A stretch of 64,000 bases of DNA, taken from the NCBI RefSeq assembly GCF_000378145.1, contig NZ_KB899287.1, forward strand, positions 1 through 64,000. The letters run 5' to 3'. Shown here piece by piece: positions 55,926 through 64,000 of this stretch (the first letter of the stretch is position 1; every line of letters begins with the position of its first letter). Under the pieces are notes generated by a model. It did not search any database, was not told the DNA's origin, and saw only the letters and a list, made by a program, of their open reading frames with translations. The stretch is from Saccharibacillus kuerlensis DSM 22868. GTDB taxonomy: Bacteria; Bacillota; Bacilli; Paenibacillales; Paenibacillaceae. A program made the position numbers and the translations under genes.

Positions 55926-56516
55926 TTAATGTTTCGAAGGTTTGCGCATAGACTTGTCCGGCTGTTCATCCATCTTTTCTTTGGCCAGCAGCTCGTCGAC
56001 CGTATCCCAGCGGTGCCGGAACTTCTCCAGCCGCGGGTGAGGGCGCTCAGGTGCGTCATCCAGCACAAGCCGGATACGCACAATCCATTCCTCAAACGTC
56101 GCGAAGGAAGCGAACCGGTTGGCGGTATCGGAGGTCAGGTACAGGAACAGCGGCGACGGATACTTCTCATCCATGAATCGAAGTGCGGCTTCGAGCGGCG
56201 TATACTTTTTACGTTTGCCGTCCCAATTCTCTACCGTGATATTGCGCATAATCTGCTGATCACGCCGCCATTCGTGCAGCCGGTCGTCCCTCTTATAAAA
56301 AGCGCTGGCGGTTTCGCCTGTCAGACGCTTTACGGTTGCTTCATGCAGAGGATACAGCACAAGCTGCGAAAATGAACGGGAAGCTGCGGCCTGCGCGGCC
56401 GTTTCCAGCTGTTCATCCGTAATATGTTCAAACGAATCGTAGAAAATCAGCGTTCCTTTGGTCGTCCTTTTTGCGGGTTCGGTCCCGAACGGAATTTGAT
56501 ACGTTTGTCGGCCCAT
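55926..56516 (-). CDS. Uncharacterised 196-aa protein, last gene of the ECF operon
   Basis: The soluble, basic, alpha/beta-looking protein has recognisable stretches GTLIFYDSFEHITDEQLETAAQAAASRSFSQLVLYPLHEATVKRL and YPSPLFLYLTSDTANRFASFATFEEWI. No family is recognised. It begins 35 bases after the ABC permease stop on the same strand and before the operon terminator, so it is probably co-expressed with the sigma/anti-sigma/ABC genes. Confidence 0.65.
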   Translation of the reverse strand: MGRQTYQIPFGTEPAKRTTKGTLIFYDSFEHITDEQLETAAQAAASRSFSQLVLYPLHEATVKRLTGETASAFYKRDDRLHEWRRDQQIMRNITVENWDGKRKKYTPLEAALRFMDEKYPSPLFLYLTSDTANRFASFATFEEWIVRIRLVLDDAPERPHPRLEKFRHRWDTVDELLAKEKMDEQPDKSMRKPSKH

Positions 56517-56551
56517 GCTCCATTCCCCTTTTCGATCGGAAATTGTACAGG

Positions 56552-57388
56552 TTAGAAGTCCTTTCTTCTAAATAACCATAATCCGAGCGCAAAAGCAAAA
56601 ATCGTGAATATGACCGCATATCCGACAAACAAATTTGACGGCGGACTGCCTCCGGTGAGAAACGGAATCGTCTGGCCGGCCCCCTGCGTCAATATATACT
56701 GCATGCGGCGGTTCAATCCGTCAGCAGGCATCAGCAGCGACAGCAGTGCCCCGATCCGCGATAGGGTCTGCTGAACGTCGGGTTCGACAGGCAGCACGCC
56801 GCGTACTTTTTCCACCATACCGCCCAGCCAGCCTGCTCCGTACAGCATGGTCATAAAGACGCCGTTGCCGATGCCGGAGAACAGCGTCGAACCGAGCATG
56901 GAGGCGCTGATCAGTGCCGGAACAGTTCCCAAGAACAGGAGGAGCGATATGCCAATGTCATGATAATTCCGCGACATGCCGGCGTGAACGCTCGTAATCC
57001 ATACAATCGCGACAAAGAGAAGCAGCGCGTAGGCCCCGATCAATGACACATAGCCAATCCAGCGTCCAATATACCATTTCCAGCGCGGAATCGGCCGAGT
57101 CAGCACGGACTGAAGAACACCCTGTTCCGCTTCGCCGGAAATGACTGAGAACGAACTGAAAATCGCCAAAAACGCTACAACAAATCCCCCGAAAAAGAAT
57201 CCGAGCGATAGAATAGCGCTTCGACGAACGAATTGACCCAGCAGATCCATACTTCCGCCTTCATCAAGTGCTACCGTATCCGCAATAAACCAGAATACAG
57301 CCAGAAACAGCGCAGTCAGCACAAGCGTAATCAGCAGCATTTTGCGGCGCAGCATTTCTTTCCATGTTGCCGTGATGATTGTGTTCAT
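56552..57388 (-). CDS. ABC-2-type transporter permease
   Basis: The 278-aa integral membrane protein has about six segments. It starts MNTIITATWKEMLRRKMLLITLVLTALFLAVFW, contains VISGEAEQGVLQSVLTRPIPRWKWYIGRW typical of NosY/ABC2-type permeases, and ends with a helix and the FRRKDF tail. The ATG at 57388 overlaps the TGA of the ATPase gene (ATGA) and has GGGGGG upstream. It forms an exporter with that ATPase. Confidence 0.88.
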   Translation of the reverse strand: MNTIITATWKEMLRRKMLLITLVLTALFLAVFWFIADTVALDEGGSMDLLGQFVRRSAILSLGFFFGGFVVAFLAIFSSFSVISGEAEQGVLQSVLTRPIPRWKWYIGRWIGYVSLIGAYALLLFVAIVWITSVHAGMSRNYHDIGISLLLFLGTVPALISASMLGSTLFSGIGNGVFMTMLYGAGWLGGMVEKVRGVLPVEPDVQQTLSRIGALLSLLMPADGLNRRMQYILTQGAGQTIPFLTGGSPPSNLFVGYAVIFTIFAFALGLWLFRRKDF

Positions 57389-58359
57389 CGCCGTTCCCCC
57401 CTCTGATCCCGTCCCGATACGGTCTGCACGAACCAATCTTCAAGTTTCTCCCGCTGCATGGCAGATTCGTACAGCGTCATGCCCTGCTCCACAATCAGCA
57501 TGTTCAGCCGTCCTGCCTGATCCTCATTTTCCAGTTCCGCTTCCAACCATACCGGCGCATCCCATTCCGCTTCGCTGTCTTTTTCCGGATAGGCAGCTCC
57601 AATATTCAAGCCGCTCTCTTCCTGCAGCCATTCCAGCAGAACGGGCGAAAATCCGCCGACTTTGAATCGCCAGCGGACTTTCACTTTCAGCATTTCCTCA
57701 ACAGAGCCTCCACGGATCATGTCGCCGTTCAGCATCAGCGCCATCTGATCGCATACCGTTTCGACATCTTCCATCAAGTGCGAATTGAGAAACAGCGTTT
57801 TGCCTCTCTGCTTCAGCTCCAGCAGCAGTTCCCGTACTTCGCGGCGTCCTACAGGGTCCATGGCCGACGACGGCTCATCGAGAAACAGGATATCCGGATC
57901 GCCGAGCAGCGCACAGGCAAGTCCCAGCCGCTGCTGCATGCCTTTTGAGTACTGCTTGACCCGGTCGGTTCCGCGCCTGCCGATTCCGACTTCATCAAGT
58001 CCGTTTCGAATACGCTTTTGCGCTTCTTCTCCCTTGATCCCAAGCAGACCTGCATGCATCTTCATCACTTCTTCGCCGCTGAGCCATTCCGGATAGCGGT
58101 ACAGCTCCGGCAGATAACCGATCCGCTGTCTGGCTTCGAGCGAACCGATCGGATGTCCCAGAAGCGATCCGGCTCCGCCGCTCGGCTTCACCAGCCCAAC
58201 CAGCGTTTTGACAAAAGTACTTTTTCCTGCCCCATTGGGACCGAGGAAGCCGAAGGCTTCCCCTTGTCCGATTGTCAATGTGATATTCCTGCAGCCGCGT
58301 CCGTTATCGTAAATTTTGCTTAATTCATGAGTTTGAATAGCAGGAGTCACTGGATTCAC
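57385..58359 (-). CDS. ABC transporter ATPase (ABC-2 exporter type)
   Basis: The 324-aa ATPase has Walker A GPNGAGKSTFVKTLVGL, Q-loop IGYLPELYRYPEWLSGEEVM, signature YSKGMQQRLGLACALLGDP, Walker B ILFLDEPSSAMDPVGRREV and switch HLMEDVE, like CcmA/BcrA-type exporters. The GTG start at 58359 overlaps the anti-sigma stop (GTGA), so the genes are translationally coupled. Cargo is unknown. Such sigma-linked exporters often serve envelope or antimicrobial stress. Confidence 0.9.
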   Translation of the reverse strand: MNPVTPAIQTHELSKIYDNGRGCRNITLTIGQGEAFGFLGPNGAGKSTFVKTLVGLVKPSGGAGSLLGHPIGSLEARQRIGYLPELYRYPEWLSGEEVMKMHAGLLGIKGEEAQKRIRNGLDEVGIGRRGTDRVKQYSKGMQQRLGLACALLGDPDILFLDEPSSAMDPVGRREVRELLLELKQRGKTLFLNSHLMEDVETVCDQMALMLNGDMIRGGSVEEMLKVKVRWRFKVGGFSPVLLEWLQEESGLNIGAAYPEKDSEAEWDAPVWLEAELENEDQAGRLNMLIVEQGMTLYESAMQREKLEDWFVQTVSGRDQRGERR

Positions 58360-59468
58360 TGAGCAGCCAGTCCTTTCACGAAGTTAAGGAATCCTTCTTC
58401 GCCGCCTTTAAAATTCACCTGCGCGTTAAATTCGAACAGCTGTCCATCCTTCATCCAGAAAGCGGTGCGTGAATAGGAATCTCCCTGCGTATAGGTTACT
58501 TTAACGCCCGAAACGTCCATACTCTGTGCTTTGCCGTTTGCGTACAACGGCAGCGGCAGTTTGCCGCTCGATACTGCCGCCTGCTGCAGGCTTTTTTTCA
58601 GGTCCTGCGGCAGATAAGGGAAGTTGATCACAGCATTCATCGTTTCTTCTACCGGGAAAGATTCATCGAATTCGACAGAAGGCGTTTCGGATTGGCTGAG
58701 AACGGCCCAATTGTCGTCATTTTCATGGAAATCGTAGTAAACCGAAGCCGGATAGGTCAGCGTAATTGCCTTGTTGTCCGCTTCCTGCGGGAACAGATGG
58801 TCAGCGCCAAGGCGATTGAGCGTTTCGTTTACGGCTGTCACATTGAGTCTCATCTCCGTTTGGGTGCCGACGGATGCATTTAATGAGCCTTTTTCTCCGT
58901 CAGGGCCGATAATCGGTGTATATCCAAGCTCATCTCTGATTTCTTCGGCAGTAGCATCCGGCGAGAAATTGCCCACTCCCGTACTGGTGAATGTCCCATA
59001 CAGACTTTCCGTGGCGGTGCTTTCGCCGGCATCATAGACCATCTGGATCATGTTATCCAGCTCCGTTTCCTGAATGAGCACAACATCCTGCATCGTGAAT
59101 TTGTTCAGAATTCCGGCGAGTGCGCTGTTACCGGCCGGTGTCACCGCCGTAATTACAATAGCTGCAGCTGCCGCGGCTGCGGCCAGACGTGCCGCGATCT
59201 TCCGGTTTTTCTTAGGCATAGGCACGACCGTCGATCTCGAAGGCTGCGATACCGATTGCGCATCTGCTCCAACTGCAGCCGCAATCTTTCGATCGCTCGG
59301 CACAGCGCCTAGCGTCTTGTTATTTTCATCCAATTCTGCGCTTCGGGCATCCCATGTCGCCCATGTCGGGTTAACCGGTTCCTGACGCAGTCGCTCTTCC
59401 ATCTTTGCCCAAGCTTCTTTCGCCCGTTCTTGCTCCTGCTCCTGCTCATGTCCATTGATATGTGTCAT
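58356..59468 (-). CDS. Transmembrane anti-sigma-factor-like protein
   Basis: In this 370-aa protein, residues 1-90 are cytosolic and charged (an EQEQEQERAKEAWAKMEERLRQEP helix that could bind sigma). One transmembrane helix follows at about 92-115 (IAARLAAAAAAAAIVITAVTPAGNSALAG), then a 250-residue extracytoplasmic domain resembling DUF4367/anti-sigma sensor regions (YTPIIGPDGEKG, GVKVTYTQGDSYSRTAFWMKDGQLFEFNA). It follows the ECF gene by about 60 bases, as cognate anti-sigma factors usually do. No zinc-binding HxxxCxxC motif is seen. Confidence 0.8.
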   Translation of the reverse strand: MTHINGHEQEQEQERAKEAWAKMEERLRQEPVNPTWATWDARSAELDENNKTLGAVPSDRKIAAAVGADAQSVSQPSRSTVVPMPKKNRKIAARLAAAAAAAAIVITAVTPAGNSALAGILNKFTMQDVVLIQETELDNMIQMVYDAGESTATESLYGTFTSTGVGNFSPDATAEEIRDELGYTPIIGPDGEKGSLNASVGTQTEMRLNVTAVNETLNRLGADHLFPQEADNKAITLTYPASVYYDFHENDDNWAVLSQSETPSVEFDESFPVEETMNAVINFPYLPQDLKKSLQQAAVSSGKLPLPLYANGKAQSMDVSGVKVTYTQGDSYSRTAFWMKDGQLFEFNAQVNFKGGEEGFLNFVKGLAAQ

Positions 59469-59526
59469 GATTTATTTCCTCCTCGTAATGTTAAAATGAA
59501 ATTTCGCTTTTTCGCCTGCGCCATTT

Positions 59527-60054
59527 TTACAATTTCAATCCGTTCGGCTTGCCTGCAGCGCGTTTGCGGAGCTTATCAGCTGCCCGATTCAGCAGTGATC
59601 CGACTCTTGGCGGGTTGACCGAAATTTCTTCGGCAATCTCCGCATAACTGTAGCCGGAGTAACGCAGCATCAGCGCCTGACGATCACGTTCCGGAAGTTC
59701 TCCAAGCAGCTCCGTTATCTCTTCACGCTCTTCGCTGCGCACCAAAGCATCTTCGCCGCTTTCCCACGTCTTTTCCCGGTCAAAGTACTGCTCCTGTTTC
59801 TCCCGCAGCTTTCGCTGCCGGACCAACCGATCGGTATGATCGTAGGCGATGCGGGTAAGTACCCGATGCAGCCAGGCGCCGATCACTCTCGGATCATCCG
59901 GGGGGTTGCGATACAGTCTTAGAAAGACTTCCTGAGCCAGATCTTCCGCCGCTGCTTCGTCCTTGACCATTGCGATCAGTTTGCGACGTACGCCGGGATA
60001 ATATTCGAGAAATACCGCGCGAAATGCGTCGGATTCCGTATTAAAATTGTCCAT
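59527..60054 (-). CDS. ECF RNA polymerase sigma factor
   Basis: The 175-aa protein has sigma region 2 (YYPGVRRKLIAMVKDEAAAEDLAQEVFLRLYRNP, AWLHRVLTRIAYDHTDR) and region 4 (LLGELPERDRQALMLRYSGYSYAEIAEEISVNPPRVGSLLNRAADKLRKR). It directs transcription of its own regulon under control of the membrane protein encoded next. GGAGG lies upstream of the ATG. The operon continues through an ABC exporter and a 196-aa protein. Confidence 0.93.
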   Translation of the reverse strand: MDNFNTESDAFRAVFLEYYPGVRRKLIAMVKDEAAAEDLAQEVFLRLYRNPPDDPRVIGAWLHRVLTRIAYDHTDRLVRQRKLREKQEQYFDREKTWESGEDALVRSEEREEITELLGELPERDRQALMLRYSGYSYAEIAEEISVNPPRVGSLLNRAADKLRKRAAGKPNGLKL

Positions 60055-60096
60055 CTGTGAACCTCCTTCGAAGTGCGGCCGCTCTTCATCGCCGTA

Positions 60097-60125
60097 TATA
60101 CACTGGAAAGACGCGGGACGTTCAA
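60097..60125 (-). promoter_or_regulatory. Promoter of the ECF sigma operon
   Basis: On the minus strand TTGAAC (60125-60120) and TGTATA (60102-60097) are spaced by exactly 17 bases. The TGAAC core could also act as an ECF-type -35. The start codon lies about 43 bases downstream. Confidence 0.55.
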
Positions 60126-60247
60126 ATTTTGTATCGCTTCTCCAGAAAAAAATTGTAAAAGTCGAAATCGCCCGCTGTTACCGTTACAATAGCAAGAGTG
60201 ATCCTACGACTATACTATCCGGCGCTAAAGCGCGAAAGGAGCTGCGT

Positions 60248-61258
60248 ATGATTTATCGGGTAACTTATTTGTCGGACGGACTCCGCGTGGCTGGCTATGT
60301 AGCGCTGCCGCCGGAACTTGCAGCCACTGAAGAAGACATTGCAGCTTTTCTGCGGCGGGAGTGCGGAGACGACGGGCTGACTGCACAAGCTGTCGCTTGT
60401 ATTATGCCCCAAGCGGTGGAGATGGCCCGACGGGCGATGCGCTGTGCACCAGACTATGCACGCGGCGATATTGTAACGATCGATTCGGACGAAGTTCACG
60501 AGTCCTGTGCTTATGAAGCTGATATCCAAGCGAATCCCCAATCAAAGGGCGAAGAATGGCATCATGTAAAACTGCACCATTCCGAACAACCTCTCACAAA
60601 GAAATCAACTTATCCTGTATTTGTCTACTGCCGTGGAGGAATCGGGCGAGTCGGACAGGTGCAGCTCAATTGGTTGGCTGAATTTGCTTCTTTTGGACAT
60701 ATTGTAATAGCTCCTTGTTACCGTGGGGGCGAAAGCGGAGTCGGGCACGACCGATTCGGCGGAGCCGATCTGGAGGATTCACGAGTTGCAGTGCGCCTTG
60801 CACGAGCCATTCCATGGGCCGATCCGCAGCGCATTGCCGTAATGGGCTTTTCGCGCGGTTCAATCAATGCGACCGATGCCGCTATCCACGAACAGGTTTC
60901 GCAGTTGATTCTGTGGGGCGGCTTGTCGGATCTTGCCCAAACCTATGAAGAACGTATCGACCTGCGGCGTATGCTGAAGCGAGTCGTCGGAGGTTCGGCT
61001 TATAAAGTGCCAGACATTTACCAGGAACGTTCACCGATTCATATGGCCCGGCAGTTAGAATGTCCGGTGCTGATCATGCACGGCACGAAGGATGTTCAAG
61101 TCCTGTATGAACATGGCAAGCATATGTACGAAGAACTGCAGCGACTCGGCAAACCGGCAGTTCTGGCCCGGCTTGAAGGGATGGAACATCATGTTCCTCA
61201 TAACATTCGGCTGCGCGTGCTTGCCGGAATGTTCCGATGGCTTGATCAGGAAGCCTGA
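60248..61258 (+). CDS. Alpha/beta hydrolase, prolyl-oligopeptidase-like family
   Basis: The 336-aa cytosolic serine hydrolase has nucleophile GFSRGS (in IAVMGFSRGSINATDAA), acid in HGTKDVQVLYEHGKHM and histidine in EGMEHHVPHN. The oxyanion loop is CRGGIGRVGQ. The N-terminal 130 residues are a variable cap with a split beta domain, so the enzyme could be an acyl-peptide hydrolase or esterase. AAAGGAG is six bases before the ATG at 60248. The open frame to 60047 is spurious. It is divergent from the ECF operon. Confidence 0.85.
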   Translation: MIYRVTYLSDGLRVAGYVALPPELAATEEDIAAFLRRECGDDGLTAQAVACIMPQAVEMARRAMRCAPDYARGDIVTIDSDEVHESCAYEADIQANPQSKGEEWHHVKLHHSEQPLTKKSTYPVFVYCRGGIGRVGQVQLNWLAEFASFGHIVIAPCYRGGESGVGHDRFGGADLEDSRVAVRLARAIPWADPQRIAVMGFSRGSINATDAAIHEQVSQLILWGGLSDLAQTYEERIDLRRMLKRVVGGSAYKVPDIYQERSPIHMARQLECPVLIMHGTKDVQVLYEHGKHMYEELQRLGKPAVLARLEGMEHHVPHNIRLRVLAGMFRWLDQEA

Positions 61259-61267
61259 CAAAAGATC

Positions 61268-61314
61268 AAAAAGACCTCGTTTCCCGCACAATGCGGTAAT
61301 GAGGTCTTTTTTTT
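61268..61314. terminator. Bidirectional terminator between convergent genes
   Basis: AGACCTC (61272-61278) pairs with GAGGTCT (61301-61307) with an inner CCGCA/TGCGG hairpin. A-rich and T8 flanks allow use by the hydrolase (+) and the CBS protein gene (-). Confidence 0.85.
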
Positions 61315-61399
61315 AATACCGGCTTGCTGCTTGTACTTTTTCTGTCCTTGTTCCTGCAATCGGATCTTCATTCGCCAAATCGATACACTCTTGAATTTC

Positions 61400-61846
61400 T
61401 TACAGGTCTGTTGGCTGCACGACACCAAAGAATCGGCCTTCACGCGTGACAATGATTGCCTCTTGACGCGTTCGCGCAGGGCGCGCTTCCGACCATTCAC
61501 GTACAACACGAACCGACGTTTCAAAATCGACCGTCAGCGGATAAAGGCTCATCAGTCGGCTGACTGGAAGCTCATACAAATGCTCCGCTTCGTATTCCGC
61601 GTTCATCTGAATATAAAAGGCATCGCTCATCACAAGACCGACCGAACGCTGTTTGGCGTCGCAAATAACGATACAAGCTTCCTGCTGACGCTCGGAAAGC
61701 AGACGCAGCGTTTCTCCACAAGTCGCGGTATCGGACAGAACCGGGGCCGGAGCAGCCAGCATTCCGATTCCCTCCATCATCTTTCCATGATCTTCACTGC
61801 TATTTACGCCAAAAGGGCGGATCGTAGTTTCTTTGATAAAAGTCAT
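61400..61846 (-). CDS. CBS-domain protein
   Basis: The 148-aa protein appears to be a CBS pair (APVLSDTATCGETLRLLSERQQEACIVICDAKQRSVGLVMSDAFY and LMSLYPLTVDFETSVRVVREWSEARPARTRQEAIIVTREGRFFGVVQPTDL). CBS pairs bind adenine nucleotides and regulate partners. No fused domain is present and the partner is unknown. AGAGGAG precedes the ATG. Upstream, an inverted repeat GTAAG-TACG-CTTAC (61910-61923) may be an operator. Confidence 0.82.
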   Translation of the reverse strand: MTFIKETTIRPFGVNSSEDHGKMMEGIGMLAAPAPVLSDTATCGETLRLLSERQQEACIVICDAKQRSVGLVMSDAFYIQMNAEYEAEHLYELPVSRLMSLYPLTVDFETSVRVVREWSEARPARTRQEAIIVTREGRFFGVVQPTDL

Positions 61847-62034
61847 TATGTAGAACTCCTCTCGTTTGGAGCTGCAGCGACAGTCAGCGATGCAGCACTT
61901 ACGGGTTCAGTAAGTACGCTTACCTTACTTTATCCGTCATCCTACGCTCCAAGCGTAAGCGCTGTTCGAGAGGAGTGTAACTCTAGGGTAAAATCGTTGA
62001 ATTTCATTCGAGAATACGGTTTAGAATACAGAAG

Positions 62035-62856
62035 TTACTTGCGTTTACGCATCGCCAGAGCCGCACCGGACAAAATAATTGCCAAGACCGACAGAGCCAG
62101 TGTGAGATACAGCAGTACGGAATTCGATTGTGAAGTCTGCGTATCGGAAGGCGCATCTGCAGCGACGGCAGCCGGTTCGCTGACTGCACCCGTATCCGCC
62201 ACGGTCGGGCTTTCGTTAGCAGCCGCTGTGTCCGTGTCAGCCGCTGCATCTTCTGTAGAAGCTGCTGCCGGATCGGTTACCGCCGGCTCGTCATCTTGAG
62301 CCGCATCTGTTGAAACTTCCGCTTCGTCCGTGCTTACCGCATGGCCGTGTGCATCTGCAGCTGTTCCTTCGGCCTGCGCACCGATTGTAGTGATTGAGTG
62401 CGGTGTATCCGCGTCCGCATCGCCGGTCCATTCTACGATACTGCCGTCCGTATAATATTGGAAAGCATCCCAGGCGATATCGCCTGCCTGTTCCGGATTT
62501 TTCGCAACAAACGTAAAGCGCTGGAATTCGCCGGCGGCAATACCCTCATTTTCAGCTTCCCAGGTTACTTTACCTGCTGTTTTGTCGACTGTAGTTTTCC
62601 AACCCGGTATCGGTTCGTACTGCTGGATTGCCGCGCCTTCAGGCATTTTCAGGACCACTTTGTTCGTATTGACGTCTTTCTCGACCGGCACTTTCATTGT
62701 ATAGGTCTCCCAAGCTCCCGTGGCCGATTCTTTCGGCAGCACGGTTACGTGAGCGCTCGCTACCGCCGCAAACATCAGCAGAGCCGCAGAGGCAGGGGCT
62801 GCAAGGGCCATCAGCTTTTTCCAAGTCTTGTTCATTTTCTTCTCTGTCGTTACCAT
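62035..62856 (-). CDS. ycnI: YcnI-like copper-associated exported protein (DUF1775)
   Basis: Signal peptide cleavage after ASA would expose an N-terminal His (residue 36, HVTVLPKESATGAWETYTMKVPVEKD), the histidine of the copper-binding brace in YcnI proteins. The conserved WKTTVDKTAGKVTWEAENEGI and FVAKNPEQAGDIAWDAFQYYTDGSIVEWTG follow. A long Asp/Ala/Thr-rich linker leads to a C-terminal membrane helix (SVLLYLTLALSVLAIILSGAALAM) with a basic end, so it is membrane-anchored on the outside. It sits 55 bases downstream of the YcnJ-like gene. Two ATG codons (62856 and 62835) are possible starts. Confidence 0.88.
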   Translation of the reverse strand: MVTTEKKMNKTWKKLMALAAPASAALLMFAAVASAHVTVLPKESATGAWETYTMKVPVEKDVNTNKVVLKMPEGAAIQQYEPIPGWKTTVDKTAGKVTWEAENEGIAAGEFQRFTFVAKNPEQAGDIAWDAFQYYTDGSIVEWTGDADADTPHSITTIGAQAEGTAADAHGHAVSTDEAEVSTDAAQDDEPAVTDPAAASTEDAAADTDTAAANESPTVADTGAVSEPAAVAADAPSDTQTSQSNSVLLYLTLALSVLAIILSGAALAMRKRK

Positions 62857-62911
62857 TTTTCAATCCCGCCTTTGTTTGTTTTGAGTGTTCACCTTTAATA
62901 CAGTCGGTTCC

Positions 62912-64000
62912 TTACTTCACTTCCATCGTAAACGTGTGGTTAACCTGCTCGAAGCTTTCGGACAACCCATGTACTTCGACGTTCCATGTACCCGGACTGC
63001 CGAAATACAGACCGGAAGCCGTATAACGACCATCTTCCTGTACTTCCGCCCGAACTTCCGTGTAATCTTGAGGCGAGGTCTGCGGCGCAATGCGCAGTGT
63101 CACCTGCTGCCAGTCGCTGCGTTCCGCTCCTTCACTATCCGTAAATCCGATCGTAAAGGTTGACGTTCCAACCTGCAGCGGACGTACATCAAGTGAGATC
63201 TGCACGTTCTCCGCCCCTTCAGCTGGCTGCCTATCGCTGAAGGCCGAGGGCGCCTCAGGCGCGAGCTGCGGAGTCGGTACGTTGGTTAATAGTCCCGCTA
63301 ACACGAGCACGACAATCCCGGCTGACAATTCTGCTGCCAGCGTCAATGTTCCACGATGCCCCCCATCCCGGCGTGCTCGCCGGAAATGCAGGAAGCCCAG
63401 CACGGCCATAATGAGCAGCAGCACCGCTTTGGCGACGATCAATAGGCCGTAACGGCTTGTGAACAGATCGGACCAGGCCGGCACATGCTTCACGCTCATT
63501 ACGATACCGCTCAGAATCAATGCAAGCACCGATGCGAAAGCCCATGGTGAGAAGCGGCGGAATGTCTTTTTCCAGAATGGAGGAGTGTCACCAGACGCAG
63601 ATGCAGACGGCAGCGCCAGCAGGAGGATCAATAGACCCCCGACCCACACCGAAGCGCCGAGCAGATGCAGCGTGTCCGCCATTACCTGGAAGAAGACCTG
63701 ATCCGTTCCCGCCGCATGTCCAGTCAGTGCCTTTGTAACGAGCAGCAGCACAAAGCCAATCAGTGCAATCGTCCAATGCCCGCCTCGTTTGCCCCAACCC
63801 ATCAGATCGTTGACGATGACTGCTCCGGCAATCATCATCAACAACAGCAGCTGGAGCAGAAACATTCGTCCGGAAGACGTGCCTTCCAGCGTCTGCTTTA
63901 ATATTTCTCTGCCGAACGCTTCGCTCCACGGCACGTCCGCAAACAGCTTCGCCTGCAGAGGCAGAGCGATCAAAGTGACAAGAAGCAGACCGCCTATCGA
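62912..64000 (-). CDS. ycnJ: Copper transport protein, CopD domain (YcnJ-like), 5' end outside window
   Basis: The frame is open to the right edge, so the N-terminus, where YcnJ carries a CopC-like domain, is missing. The visible 362 residues contain CopD-type membrane helices (LLQLLLLMMIAGAVIV, FVLLLVTKALTGHAAG, ADTLHLLGASVWVGGLLILLLALP with the typical DxxHLLGxxxWVGG motif, VLALILSGIVMS). A C-terminal extracytoplasmic YtkA-like beta domain follows (SLDVRPLQVGTSTFTIGFTDSEG). It is predicted to take up copper with YcnI. A TTG at 63973 is not a real start, because coding continues upstream. Confidence 0.88.
   Translation of the reverse strand, partial: SIGGLLLVTLIALPLQAKLFADVPWSEAFGREILKQTLEGTSSGRMFLLQLLLLMMIAGAVIVNDLMGWGKRGGHWTIALIGFVLLLVTKALTGHAAGTDQVFFQVMADTLHLLGASVWVGGLLILLLALPSASASGDTPPFWKKTFRRFSPWAFASVLALILSGIVMSVKHVPAWSDLFTSRYGLLIVAKAVLLLIMAVLGFLHFRRARRDGGHRGTLTLAAELSAGIVVLVLAGLLTNVPTPQLAPEAPSAFSDRQPAEGAENVQISLDVRPLQVGTSTFTIGFTDSEGAERSDWQQVTLRIAPQTSPQDYTEVRAEVQEDGRYTASGLYFGSPGTWNVEVHGLSESFEQVNHTFTMEVK

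Noticed and set aside
63973-64000. Start of the CopD gene at the TTG at 63973
   Set aside because: The frame stays open with hydrophobic coding sequence to the window edge, so the true start lies outside.

Overview
The window looks like chromosome of a Gram-positive, spore-former-type Firmicute of the Paenibacillaceae (Paenibacillus/Saccharibacillus-like). The evidence is a tyrosyl-tRNA synthetase behind a T-box leader, an SLH-domain surface nucleotidase, a YesM/YesN-type two-component system, YolD-like, MhqR/MhqO/MhqD-like and YcnI/YcnJ-like proteins, AGGAGG ribosome binding sites with frequent TTG/GTG starts, and moderately GC-rich coding DNA. No rRNA or tRNA gene and no CRISPR array was seen.

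Bases 1-4600 are an accessory island, visibly AT-rich compared with the rest. It opens with the 3' end of an IS110/IS1111-family transposase followed at once by a compact three-stem structure. Next come a six-copy 47-bp tandem repeat and then gene modules: one 253-aa orphan protein, and a coupled pair of large orphan proteins (483 and about 372 aa). The modules are separated by about 100-bp cloverleaf-like repeats in which three mini-hairpins carry compensatory base changes. Each module has its own inverted-repeat ends. The layout resembles integron gene cassettes with attC sites, but no integrase is in view. This is the most interesting part of the window.

Bases 4600-33600 hold mostly housekeeping and signalling genes: a TPR-GGDEF cyclase, a YwaC-type small alarmone synthetase, a nucleotidyltransferase-like protein, a lipoprotein, a 988-aa secreted multidomain protein, MurB, TrhO, YolD-like, a flavin monooxygenase, an acyltransferase, an ECF sigma factor fused to YcdB/YcdC-like domains, DinB, CysK, LacZ, TyrS, the SLH nucleotidase, an aldo/keto reductase, a methyltransferase and a DUF1275 protein. 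Several gene-poor gaps contain repeats: a 151-bp palindromic element, an 18-bp and a 7-bp microsatellite, and a 41-bp palindromic tandem repeat.

Bases 33600-47130 are an acquisition region. A Fur-controlled siderophore-binding lipoprotein is followed by an M20 amidohydrolase, a convergent two-component system, and a five-gene operon for a dipeptide-type ABC importer ending in an AbgB-like M20 amidohydrolase. Together they look like a sense-import-hydrolyse locus for acylated peptides. A TSUP permease remnant follows.

Bases 47130-64000 contain a quinone/electrophile-stress cluster (mhqD, mhqO, mhqR-like) with shared candidate operators, a 32-aa cationic peptide gene just downstream of a fused ATPase-permease ABC transporter, a membrane GGDEF cyclase, a DUF6509-dinG pair, an ECF sigma/anti-sigma/ABC transporter operon, an alpha/beta hydrolase, a CBS protein, and a copper locus (YcnI-like and CopD/YcnJ-like) that runs off the right edge.
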